The notes under the pieces: generated by a model
What the model was told of the DNA's origin: nothing
The model's input: the letters and a program-made list of their open reading frames with translations, nothing else
The model's database searches: none
Position numbers and translations under genes: made by a program
In this document: in pieces, positions 53,828 to 63,466 of the stretch
Position numbering within the stretch: the stretch's first letter is position 1
Layout of the letters: each line of letters begins with the position of its first letter
Assembly: GCA_022561485.1 (NCBI GenBank)
Contig: JADFRD010000002.1
Span: forward strand, 1 to 63,466
Direction of reading: 5' to 3'
DNA: 63,466 nt
Source: Fidelibacterota bacterium
GTDB taxonomy: Bacteria; Fidelibacterota; Marinisomatia; Marinisomatales; TCS55

Positions 53828-55321
53828 ATGAAAGACGAACATAAAAGCTTAAACGAAATTATTCGCTTCCGGAGAGAGAAACTGGATGCACTAAAGGAAA
53901 AGGGGGTTAACCCCTACCCGCATAATTATAATCCAACCCATACTAGCGGCGAGGCTCTTGCGAACTATGATGAATTGGAAGGTAAAGATGTCACCGTCGC
54001 CGGACGAATTATGGCTCTTCGCAAAATGGGTAAAGCATCCTTTTTTCATATCCAGGATATGGGTGGTCGCATTCAGATCTACATCAAACGTGACGATGTG
54101 GGTGAAGACGCCTACGCTCATTTTAAACTCATGGATATTGGAGATATTGTGGGTGTAAAGGGTTTTCTGTTTACCACAAAAATGGGTGAAAAGTCCATCC
54201 ACGCCATTGAATTTACTGTATTGGCAAAGAGTATCCGTCCTCTTCCGGTTGTGAAAGAAAAAGATGGTAAAACATTTGATGCATTTGAAGATAAGGAATT
54301 ACGCTATCGCAACCGTCATTTAGATCTTATCGTAAACCCGGATATAAAGAATGTGTTCATAAAACGAGCAAAGATTATTACCGAAATACGAAATTATTTA
54401 GACGGATTGGGATTTCTTGAAGTGGAAACACCTGTTCTTCAGCCACTTTACGGCGGCGCCAATGCAAGACCATTTACCACACATCATAACACATTGGACC
54501 AGAAGCTATATTTACGTATAGCCGACGAATTATATCTTAAACGTCTTATCATTGGCGGTTTTGATCGCGTCTATGAGCTATCGAAAGATTTTAGAAATGA
54601 AGGCATGGACCGTAACCATAATCCTGAATTTACCATGCTGGAATTCTATTGGGCTTATGCAGACTATGAAGACAATATGGAACTGGTAGAAGACATGTTT
54701 CGCAAAACAGCTGAAGCCGTGGATGCACCAAAAGTCACTTGGCATGGAAACGAGATTGATCTCAAAAAACCGTTTGCCCGTAAGCCTCTTCTGGAATTGT
54801 TAAAAGACGCCACAGGACAAAATTTGGGATCTGTAACAGATGATGAAATGAAAACGCTGTGCAAGTCCCATAATATTGACGTAGAGGACAATGCGAATTA
54901 TGGTCAGATGCTGGATAACCTTATGAGTGAATTAGTGGAACCGAAACTTATTCAGCCCACATTTGTGACCGATTATCCCAAAGCCATTTCACCTTTGGCC
55001 AAAGCCCATCGCAATGGGGATCCAAATTTAGTGGAACGTTTTGAACTGTTTATTGGCGGAGCCGAATTTGCTAATTCATTCACAGAACTGAATGATCCCA
55101 TTGACCAGCGGGAGAGGTTGGAAGCACAAGCCTTATTGATGGCACAAGGTGACGAAGAAGCCCAGCCGGTAGATGAAAATTTCATCCAGGCAATGGAATG
55201 CGGGATGCCGCCCACAGGCGGTGTAGGGATTGGCATTGACCGTCTTACCATGCTCCTCACAGAGCAGAATTCCATCAAGGATGTGATCCTTTTTCCCGCC
55301 ATGCGGACTATCGATGAATGA
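53828..55321 (+). CDS. lysS: Lysyl-tRNA synthetase (class II)
   Basis: A 497-residue class II synthetase. An N-terminal OB-fold binds the anticodon (VTVAGRIMALRKMGKASFFHIQD). Motif 2 lies in YELSKDFRNEGMDRNHNPEFTMLEFYWAYADY; motif 3 is GGVGIGIDRLTMLLTEQNSIKDVILFPAMR. HNTLDQKLYLRIADELYLKRLIIGGFDRVYE is typical. Length is standard. It overlaps the first Lol permease by ATGA. Confidence 0.96.
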   Translation: MKDEHKSLNEIIRFRREKLDALKEKGVNPYPHNYNPTHTSGEALANYDELEGKDVTVAGRIMALRKMGKASFFHIQDMGGRIQIYIKRDDVGEDAYAHFKLMDIGDIVGVKGFLFTTKMGEKSIHAIEFTVLAKSIRPLPVVKEKDGKTFDAFEDKELRYRNRHLDLIVNPDIKNVFIKRAKIITEIRNYLDGLGFLEVETPVLQPLYGGANARPFTTHHNTLDQKLYLRIADELYLKRLIIGGFDRVYELSKDFRNEGMDRNHNPEFTMLEFYWAYADYEDNMELVEDMFRKTAEAVDAPKVTWHGNEIDLKKPFARKPLLELLKDATGQNLGSVTDDEMKTLCKSHNIDVEDNANYGQMLDNLMSELVEPKLIQPTFVTDYPKAISPLAKAHRNGDPNLVERFELFIGGAEFANSFTELNDPIDQRERLEAQALLMAQGDEEAQPVDENFIQAMECGMPPTGGVGIGIDRLTMLLTEQNSIKDVILFPAMRTIDE

Positions 55322-56523
55322 AGATAGCGCTCCGCATTGCCATTCGCCATTTAGGATTTAGACACCAGGGTAGTTTTACATCCTTCGCCGGCATAGCTGC
55401 TGTGATTGGGTTGGGACTGGGCGTGTGTGCCCTGATTCTGACCGTGTCCGTTCTTAATGGCTTTGAAGATACTATTTCCAGGAAAATTGCCGGTTTAGAC
55501 GGCCATATCCGCATTCAGCACTTCCTCTTTAATCCTGTCGAGCCGTATCAAACAAAACTGGATAGTATTTTAGCAAGTCAAACCACTTCGTATTCATCGT
55601 TGGCATATATCCAGGAAGCAGCCATGGTGCGAAAAGGCCGAAGGGCGGAGGGAATTCTCATTGAAGGTTATGGTGATAATAAACTGCCCGACGGTATTGC
55701 TAAAATGATACGCAAAGGATCATCCAAGCTGGAAAAAGGAAGAGTAGTGATTGGGCAAGAGCTGGCTCGTATGCTAAAAGTGGACGTAGGTGATAAACTG
55801 GTTTTAGTGGATATGAAATCCATGATGACGATGACTTCCGGACAGCGGTTGAAACAGGTGACCATTGGAGGTGTGTACAAATCCGGGTTACAGGAGTATG
55901 ATCAATCGGTTGTTTATCTATCTCTGGAAGATGCACAGGAACTATTTCAATATGGAAATAATATTTCAGGTTATTCGATTTCATTAAAGAATGGAAAACA
56001 AGCCGGAATTATTTCAGAAAAGATTGAGGAAGCGTTGGGATATCCGTATTATGCAATAACATGGAAAGAAAAACATCGTACATTATTCAACTGGCTCAAT
56101 TTACAAAAGTGGCCTATCTTAATTATTTTTGGCATGATAGCCTTGGTAGGAATTGTAAATATTGTGTCTGCATTATTCATGATTGTTCTAGAAAAAATAC
56201 GAACCATCGGCACACTGAAATCTATGGGTATGGATAAGAAAACCATTCGCCGTATATTCCTCATTAAAGGTGTATTTATCGGATCTATAGGCTCATTGTT
56301 CGGGCTGGGGTTGGCGTTAGTACTCGCAGCCATCCAGATCAATTTTAAACCATTATCCATTTCAGAAGAAATCTACTTTATGAGCTATGTACCTGTCCTC
56401 CTTGATTCGTCTATAATAGGGTTTATCGTTTTATGTGGATTAATATTGTCCATTCTTGCGGCGCTATGGCCGACTCACCGCGCTGCAGCGATTGAACCGG
56501 CAATTGCATTGAGATACGAATGA
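55318..56523 (+). CDS. Lipoprotein-releasing ABC transporter permease (LolC/LolE family), first copy
   Basis: A 401-residue permease with one N-terminal helix (residues about 20-45), a large periplasmic MacB-like domain (about 50-260) and three C-terminal helices. TSFAGIAAVIGLGLGVCALILTVSVLNGFEDTISRKI and IRTIGTLKSMGMDKKTIRRIFLIKG (ATPase-coupling helix) are typical. With the second permease and LolD it extracts lipoproteins from the inner membrane for transfer to the outer membrane. ATGA overlaps link the genes. Confidence 0.93.
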   Translation: MKIALRIAIRHLGFRHQGSFTSFAGIAAVIGLGLGVCALILTVSVLNGFEDTISRKIAGLDGHIRIQHFLFNPVEPYQTKLDSILASQTTSYSSLAYIQEAAMVRKGRRAEGILIEGYGDNKLPDGIAKMIRKGSSKLEKGRVVIGQELARMLKVDVGDKLVLVDMKSMMTMTSGQRLKQVTIGGVYKSGLQEYDQSVVYLSLEDAQELFQYGNNISGYSISLKNGKQAGIISEKIEEALGYPYYAITWKEKHRTLFNWLNLQKWPILIIFGMIALVGIVNIVSALFMIVLEKIRTIGTLKSMGMDKKTIRRIFLIKGVFIGSIGSLFGLGLALVLAAIQINFKPLSISEEIYFMSYVPVLLDSSIIGFIVLCGLILSILAALWPTHRAAAIEPAIALRYE

Positions 56524-57719
56524 AGTTTGCTTTTACCATAGCGCGACGATTCATGCTCGGCGGTAAAGGAGCCGGTCCCAGTCGATTGACTGGATGGATG
56601 TCCATTATTGGTCTGGCTGCAGGGACCTTTGCGCTGATTGTTTCACTTTCTGTTTTAAATGGGTTTGAGGAACGGGTTACCAGCCGAATTGTCGGGTTTG
56701 AAGGAGACTTGAGAATAACAGCTGTAGATGAAGATATAGATTTAATGTCTATGTTGAATGAAATCAAGAGAGACCAGTTCACTGTGGATGCAATGCCTTA
56801 CCGGGAACGGAAAGGATTAATTTCAACCGGCAAACAACAACAGCGTCTGGTCACCTTGAAAGCGATTGAGGTGGATCGATTTTCAGACTTTTATAATATA
56901 AAAATGGATGAAGACGAAAAAGGAAATGAACAGTCAGTCTATATCGGACAGGTTTTAGCTCGACGTTTGAATGTGGGAGTTGGCGATGAAGTCCAATTTA
57001 TGAGTCCGGTGGATCATAGCAGTCAAGTGGGTCTTCCTCGGCGGTATTCAGGAAAAGTCGCCGGAATTTTTAGAGCGGAAGTTTTGGATGTTGATGACCG
57101 GATTGTATTTATACCCATGGTGTTGGGAGAAAGATTGTTTTCCAGAAAAAAAGGTATTGATGGCATCGATATACGATTAAAAGAATCAAAACAAGCTGAA
57201 TCATTGAAAAAGTATTATCGTAAAAAACTTCCGGGTGGAATTTTGGTCAAGAGTTGGGCTGACCTGCATTCCGGTTTATTCAATGCCATGCGTATGGAGC
57301 GAATAGGGACCATGGCAGTATTAAGCCTGATTGTTCTGGTAGCGTGTTTTAACCTCATGTCTACACTCGTGTTGGTTACATACCAGAAAATTCGTGAAAT
57401 AGGGATTCTCCGGACATTGGGAACCACTGCCCGGAAAGTTCAGGGAATTATCCTGTTTCAAGGACTGATGATTGGCGGTATTGGCGCCATCGTTGGCATA
57501 GGTTTGAGTTCCGGATTGATTATGGCACAAAATCAATTTGGATTATTTCCTTTGCCGGAAGAAGTATATTTTATTGATAAACTACCGATGGTTTTTAAAC
57601 TGGTTGATCTTTTTGCTGTTATATTTATTTCGTTTATCTTAATCTTATTATCTTCAGCAATCGCATCGAACCGTGCTTTAAAGATTAACCCAAAAGAAGC
57701 TGTTTATCTTGAAAAATGA
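56520..57719 (+). CDS. Lipoprotein-releasing ABC transporter permease (LolC/LolE family), second copy
   Basis: A 399-residue homologue of the preceding gene with the same topology: LTGWMSIIGLAAGTFALIVSLSVLNGFEERVTSRIVGFEGDLRI, then REIGILRTLGTTARKVQGIILFQG and three terminal helices. Two different permeases imply a LolC/LolE heterodimer, not a LolF homodimer; which is C and which is E cannot be told by eye. It is coupled to lolD by ATGA. Confidence 0.93.
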   Translation: MKFAFTIARRFMLGGKGAGPSRLTGWMSIIGLAAGTFALIVSLSVLNGFEERVTSRIVGFEGDLRITAVDEDIDLMSMLNEIKRDQFTVDAMPYRERKGLISTGKQQQRLVTLKAIEVDRFSDFYNIKMDEDEKGNEQSVYIGQVLARRLNVGVGDEVQFMSPVDHSSQVGLPRRYSGKVAGIFRAEVLDVDDRIVFIPMVLGERLFSRKKGIDGIDIRLKESKQAESLKKYYRKKLPGGILVKSWADLHSGLFNAMRMERIGTMAVLSLIVLVACFNLMSTLVLVTYQKIREIGILRTLGTTARKVQGIILFQGLMIGGIGAIVGIGLSSGLIMAQNQFGLFPLPEEVYFIDKLPMVFKLVDLFAVIFISFILILLSSAIASNRALKINPKEAVYLEK

Positions 57720-58393
57720 TTTTAAATGCCTTAGAAATAAATAAATCCTATCACAACGGGTCAAAGGTGCTCCATGTCTTACGAGATATTGATTTGCAAT
57801 TGGAACAGGGTGAAATAGTGACTATTATGGGCCAATCGGGCGCAGGGAAAACCACCTTGTTAAATATTTTAGGTACATTGGATAAACCTGATAGTGGTAC
57901 TGTAGAAATATGCGGTCAGAATGTCCATACATTAAATGATGAAGATTTATCATCTCTGCGCAATAATCATTTGGGTTTTGTGTTCCAATTTCATCATTTA
58001 TTACCTGAATTCACCGCAATGGAAAATGTCTTAATGCCCAGTTTGATTGCCGGAGATGAAAAAGATGTAATGGGACGAGCAAGCGAATTATTTAAATATG
58101 TTGGAATGATTGACAGAAAAGATCATTATCCAACACAGCTTTCCGGAGGTGAAAGACTCCGAGTGGCTGTACTAAGAGCAATCATCCGAAAACCAACCGT
58201 CGTTCTGGCTGATGAGCCCACTGGGAATTTGGATGTTGGGAATGCAGACAGATTATTAAATTTATTCAAAAAGATTAATGAAGATTTTGATCAAGCATTT
58301 GTGATTACAACGCACAACCCAAATGTAGCAAAAATTGGTAATCGAAGATATATTTTAGAAAATGAAACATTATTGCTGACAGATAGTATTTGA
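57716..58393 (+). CDS. lolD: Lipoprotein-releasing ABC transporter ATPase LolD
   Basis: A 225-residue ATPase: Walker A GQSGAGKTT, Q-loop FVFQFHHLLPEFTAMENVLMP (a LolD/MacB hallmark), signature LSGGERLRVAVLRAI, Walker B VVLADEPTGNLD, switch His in ITTHNP. The signature differs from the common LSGGEQQRVAIARA at several positions. It powers the two permeases encoded just before it. Confidence 0.93.
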   Translation: MILNALEINKSYHNGSKVLHVLRDIDLQLEQGEIVTIMGQSGAGKTTLLNILGTLDKPDSGTVEICGQNVHTLNDEDLSSLRNNHLGFVFQFHHLLPEFTAMENVLMPSLIAGDEKDVMGRASELFKYVGMIDRKDHYPTQLSGGERLRVAVLRAIIRKPTVVLADEPTGNLDVGNADRLLNLFKKINEDFDQAFVITTHNPNVAKIGNRRYILENETLLLTDSI

Positions 58394-58426
58394 AAGCAAA
58401 CAATCCCTTCTTAATTTAGGCCAGAT

Positions 58427-60940
58427 ATGAAAGAGAATTTTTCCAAACGAGTACAATTAATCATGAAAAATGCCAAGAAGGAAGCCGTCCGCCTTGGTCA
58501 TAGTTACGTAGGTTCTGAACACCTCTTGCTGGGATTGATTCGGTTGGATTCAGGTTTGAGCCTCAAGATTTTGGATGTTTACGATTGTGATATAGAAGAT
58601 GTCCGAACGATGATAGAAGACATGATTAAGTCCTCTGGCGGTACCATGACCCTTGGCCATCTACCGCTAACGCGTCGGGCTGAGCGTATTTTGCGTAATG
58701 CATATAATGAAGCTGCTGCCTTAGGTGCATCTGTTGCTGATGATGAGCATCTGCTTTTGGCCTTGCTCAAAGAAACGGAGGGAATTGCTCTCGAGGTTTT
58801 GAATTCTTACAACCTGGACTTTGACGGAGTTATGGATTTATTAAATGATGATTCGGATGATGATGATGATGACATGAATGAGGATATACCTATGATAAAA
58901 CAAGAGCGTCGCAGCAAAAAATCTAAAACACCCGCTTTGGATCGTTTTTCACGTGATATAACTGATTTGGCAAGAAGGGCCAAATTGGACCCTGTTATCG
59001 GCCGTCAGGAGGAGATTGGCCGTGTTGCTCAAATTTTATCCCGTAGAAAAAAAAACAATCCTGTTTTAATCGGCGAGCCTGGTGTAGGTAAAACAGCGAT
59101 TATTGAAGGGCTGGCTCAGCGTATTATCGAAAAATCTGTTCCAAGGTTATTACACAATAAACGGATTTTATCTTTGGATCTTGCTGCTATTGTTGCCGGA
59201 ACAAAATATAGAGGGCAGTTTGAAGAGCGGATGAAAACGATTATGGTCGAATTGGAAAACTCAGACAACCTTATTTTGTTTATTGATGAATTGCATACAA
59301 TCGTTGGCGCTGGAGGAGCATCCGGTTCATTAGATGCATCGAATATGTTTAAGCCGGCGTTATCGCGGGGAGATATTCATTGCATCGGTGCCACTACATT
59401 GGATGAATTTCGTAAATACATAGAAAAAGATGGTGCATTAGAAAGACGGTTTCAAAAGATCATGGTCAATCCTCCCAATCAGGAAGAAACGATACAGATT
59501 TTAAACGGACTGAAAATGGTGTATGAACAACATCACAATGTACGTTACGATGACAAGGCCATTCATGCTTGTGTCTATTTATCCGACCGTTATATCACGG
59601 ATAAATATTTACCCGATAAAGCAGTCGATATTATGGATGAAGCCGGATCCAGAGCGCACTTACATAACATAATCGTACCTCAAAATATTTTAGAACTAGA
59701 GAAGGAAATAGATCGAATAAGGATTCGTAAGGAAGAAGTTGTTTCAAAACAAAAATTTGAACAAGCAGCACATTACAGGGATAAAGAAAAAAAATTGTTG
59801 AAACAATTATCCATCGCCCAACAAGAATGGCAGGACGAAGAGCGCTCCAGTCCTGAAATCATTACCGAAGATACCATTGCTGATGTCGTCTCCATGGTGT
59901 CAGGGATCCCGGTCAATAAAGTGGCAGAGTCTGAAACAAAAAAGCTTCTGAAAATGAAAGATAATTTGCAGAAATACATCATTGGTCAAAATCAGGCTGT
60001 TGAAAGTATTTCAAAGTCAATTCAACGAGCTCGGGCAGGTTTAAAAAATCCAAAACGGCCGATTGGTGTATTTTTATTTCTAGGACCAACAGGTGTCGGA
60101 AAAACTGAATTAGCAAAAGTGTTAGCAAATTATTTGTTCAGCAATACAAGTTCAATAATAAAAATTGATATGTCTGAATTTAGTGAACGATTTTCAGTCT
60201 CAAGATTAATTGGTGCACCTCCCGGTTATGTCGGATATGAAGAAGGCGGGGAATTGACTGAAAAAGTACGCCGTAGACCTTATTCAATTGTATTGTTTGA
60301 TGAAATCGAAAAAGCACATCCGGATGTATTTAATCTATTACTTCAATTATTTGATGAGGGTGTTTTAACTGATAGTATGAGTAGAAAAGTTGATTTTAAA
60401 AACACAATCATCATTATGACCTCAAATATTGGAACAAAAGAAATCATGAAAGGCAGTTCTCTTGGGTTTGTGGATCAATCCGGTGCGAAATCTTACGAAA
60501 AAATGCGTGATAAACTTTTGGATACTGTTAAAGATTTATTTAGTCCTGAATTTTTAAATAGAATTGATGAGACAATTGTATTCCATCCATTAGCTGAAGA
60601 GCATGTTCTTAATATAATTCATTTACAGTTAGATGATTTACGTACGAATCTGGCACGCAAGAACATCAAATTTAGGTTGGCAAAAACTGCTAAAAAATTG
60701 TTGTTAAAGAAGGGGTTTAAACCCGAATTTGGCGCTCGTCACTTGCGCCGTGAGATTCAAAATAATTTTGAAGATCCAATATCAGAAATGCTTTTGGACG
60801 AAACATTTTCTGAAGGAGATACAATTAATATCACTGCCAAAAAAGATTCTTTCATATTTACAAAAGCGAATTATTCAAAACACAAATCAAAAAACACACG
60901 CTCTTCTGATAATACAATAAAAGAAGCTAATCCCTCATAG
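58427..60940 (+). CDS. clpC: ATP-dependent Clp protease ATP-binding subunit ClpC
   Basis: An 837-residue AAA+ unfoldase. Two Clp-N repeats (residues about 5-145: KNAKKEAVRLGHSYVGSEHLLLGLI), an acidic linker (DDSDDDDDDMNED), AAA1 (Walker A GEPGVGKT at ~216), a short middle domain with a UVR motif (KQKFEQAAHYRDKEKKLLKQL), and AAA2 (GPTGVGKT at ~553) with the C-terminal D2-small domain. The UVR motif and length mark ClpC and not ClpB or ClpA. It feeds substrates to ClpP, not encoded here. dnaK follows, forming a proteostasis pair. Confidence 0.94.
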   Translation: MKENFSKRVQLIMKNAKKEAVRLGHSYVGSEHLLLGLIRLDSGLSLKILDVYDCDIEDVRTMIEDMIKSSGGTMTLGHLPLTRRAERILRNAYNEAAALGASVADDEHLLLALLKETEGIALEVLNSYNLDFDGVMDLLNDDSDDDDDDMNEDIPMIKQERRSKKSKTPALDRFSRDITDLARRAKLDPVIGRQEEIGRVAQILSRRKKNNPVLIGEPGVGKTAIIEGLAQRIIEKSVPRLLHNKRILSLDLAAIVAGTKYRGQFEERMKTIMVELENSDNLILFIDELHTIVGAGGASGSLDASNMFKPALSRGDIHCIGATTLDEFRKYIEKDGALERRFQKIMVNPPNQEETIQILNGLKMVYEQHHNVRYDDKAIHACVYLSDRYITDKYLPDKAVDIMDEAGSRAHLHNIIVPQNILELEKEIDRIRIRKEEVVSKQKFEQAAHYRDKEKKLLKQLSIAQQEWQDEERSSPEIITEDTIADVVSMVSGIPVNKVAESETKKLLKMKDNLQKYIIGQNQAVESISKSIQRARAGLKNPKRPIGVFLFLGPTGVGKTELAKVLANYLFSNTSSIIKIDMSEFSERFSVSRLIGAPPGYVGYEEGGELTEKVRRRPYSIVLFDEIEKAHPDVFNLLLQLFDEGVLTDSMSRKVDFKNTIIIMTSNIGTKEIMKGSSLGFVDQSGAKSYEKMRDKLLDTVKDLFSPEFLNRIDETIVFHPLAEEHVLNIIHLQLDDLRTNLARKNIKFRLAKTAKKLLLKKGFKPEFGARHLRREIQNNFEDPISEMLLDETFSEGDTINITAKKDSFIFTKANYSKHKSKNTRSSDNTIKEANPS

Positions 60941-60947
60941 CTTCTGT

Positions 60948-61009
60948 CATATAGGTTAAAGATAAATAATATAACTGCCATATAGGTTTATATATTAATA
61001 TGGTATAAT
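60948..61009 (+). promoter_or_regulatory. Putative dnaK promoter region with direct repeat
   Basis: CATATAGGTT occurs at 60948-60957 and 60979-60988, 31 bp apart (about three helical turns), each in a CTGYCATATAGGTT context. TATAAT lies at 61004-61009, 54 bases before dnaK. No TTGACA-like -35 at proper distance and no CIRCE element were seen. The repeat could bind a regulator of the heat-shock gene; this is inference. Confidence 0.35.
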
Positions 61010-61038
61010 AATTGTACTATTTAAGAAAAATTTTGTAA

Positions 61039-62964
<1,926 letters not shown>

Positions 62965-62990
62965 TATGCTTAAATAATTGGTTAAAAAAA

Positions 62991-63015
62991 AAGCGTTCTT
63001 TAGAACGCTTTTTTT
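62991..63015 (+). terminator. Rho-independent terminator after dnaK
   Basis: An 8-bp core stem AAGCGTTC (62991-62998) with GAACGCTT (63003-63010) and loop TTTA, extended by A/T pairs and followed by a long T-run. It lies 26 bases after the dnaK stop. Confidence 0.92.
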
Positions 63016-63072
63016 GTTTTTGGAACCGGACTCACGTATATTCGTATTGACGGGTACTGCATTCAAAACTAA

Positions 63073-63466
63073 ATGACACACAAAAAAACCACTTTCATCA
63101 CCCTGATTTTTATTCTGATCATTGCAATGAGTATATTATTGCAATCCACATCTTGGCGTGGTACAATTGAAACATATGTAAATAATAAGCTGAAAGAAAA
63201 TTCTGAATGGCAGTTAGTTTTACCAGAATTGAGTGGTAATCTATTGGGCACGGTATCAGGAAGTGGAATGAGATTGACGAATAAGAATGGTTCGGAGATC
63301 GTTTTCGGAGAGTTCAAGGTAAGAATGAATTACCTCAAATCTATTTTCAGTATTCCAACTCTTTCATTTTTACACGTAGAGAATATGGAAGTCTATCCTG
63401 TATTTAAAGTGAATACAATGCTATCTAAAGAAGATAATGATACAACGTCCATTAATGTATCAATGG
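63073..63466 (+). CDS. Partial membrane-anchored protein, possibly AsmA/TamB-like
   Basis: The frame is open for 131 codons to the window edge. It has an N-terminal membrane anchor (FITLIFILIIAMSILLQ), then GTIETYVNNKLKENSEWQLVLPELSGNLLGTVSGSGMRLTNKNG, followed by LKSIFSIPTLSFLHVENMEVYP. The pattern of a short helix, then 'G.L.G...G' strands and 'I.....V...' strands resembles the start of AsmA/TamB proteins that bridge the envelope. The evidence is only pattern-level and the rest of the gene is missing. Confidence 0.5.
   Translation, partial: MTHKKTTFITLIFILIIAMSILLQSTSWRGTIETYVNNKLKENSEWQLVLPELSGNLLGTVSGSGMRLTNKNGSEIVFGEFKVRMNYLKSIFSIPTLSFLHVENMEVYPVFKVNTMLSKEDNDTTSINVSM

Overview
The window looks like a chromosome segment of a moderately AT-rich, Gram-negative-type bacterium, probably of the Fibrobacteres-Chlorobi-Bacteroidetes (FCB) side and possibly a Marinimicrobia (SAR406)-like lineage. 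That placement is inference. It rests on a secreted leucine-rich-repeat protein ending in a 'YPNPFNPATTIRF'-type C-terminal sorting domain, lipoprotein release genes (LolCDE, so an outer membrane), an 11-gene complex I without NuoEFG followed directly by Na+-NQR, a System I cytochrome c maturation cluster with a cysteine-type CcmE, and an archaeal-type (type II) GAPDH homologue. No rRNA, tRNA, transposase, phage gene or CRISPR array was seen.

Layout. 1-2045: a cassette-like stretch on the minus strand with a partial ORF and two HicBA-type toxin-antitoxin pairs, separated by diverged ~60-130 bp repeats. 2046-5818: an S9 serine peptidase, a CoA-binding protein and proline dehydrogenase, all minus. 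5819-6882: a gene-free block with a long imperfect inverted repeat and a cluster of 15-nt palindromes. 6883-17344: nuoABCDHIJKLMN. 17374-24292: nqrABCDEF, apbE and, on the opposite strand, nqrM. 24410-30718: an antiporter remnant, a PduO-type cobalamin adenosyltransferase, nrnA, ispH, pdxS, pdxT and dxs. 30726-37699: an internally deleted cstA pseudogene, an acyl-CoA mutase large subunit with isobutyryl-CoA-mutase-type active-site residues, and ccmE-F-I-A-B-C-D. 38026-47119: type II GAPDH, an MBL-fold hydrolase, metF, tilS, hpt, ftsH, folP, a diadenylate cyclase and a ZIP transporter. 47168-49410: a degraded secreted-protein gene followed by an intact LRR/EF-hand protein with a sorting domain. 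49603-63466: prfB with its programmed frameshift, an M16 peptidase (minus), lysS, two lolC/E permeases, lolD, clpC, dnaK and the start of a possible AsmA/TamB-like gene.

How the genes work together. The core is respiratory energy conservation. There are two quinone reductases: a proton-pumping complex I with no NADH-input module here, and a complete Na+-NQR with its flavin transferase (ApbE) and maturation factor (NqrM). The ccm cluster supplies c-type cytochromes. The adenosyltransferase can supply coenzyme B12 to the mutase. IspH and Dxs belong to the non-mevalonate isoprenoid pathway; PdxST makes pyridoxal phosphate and Dxs product also feeds other cofactor routes. Three gene remnants (cstA, a sorting-domain protein, an antiporter tail) suggest gene loss by deletion. 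Gene spacing is tight, with many ATGA overlaps.
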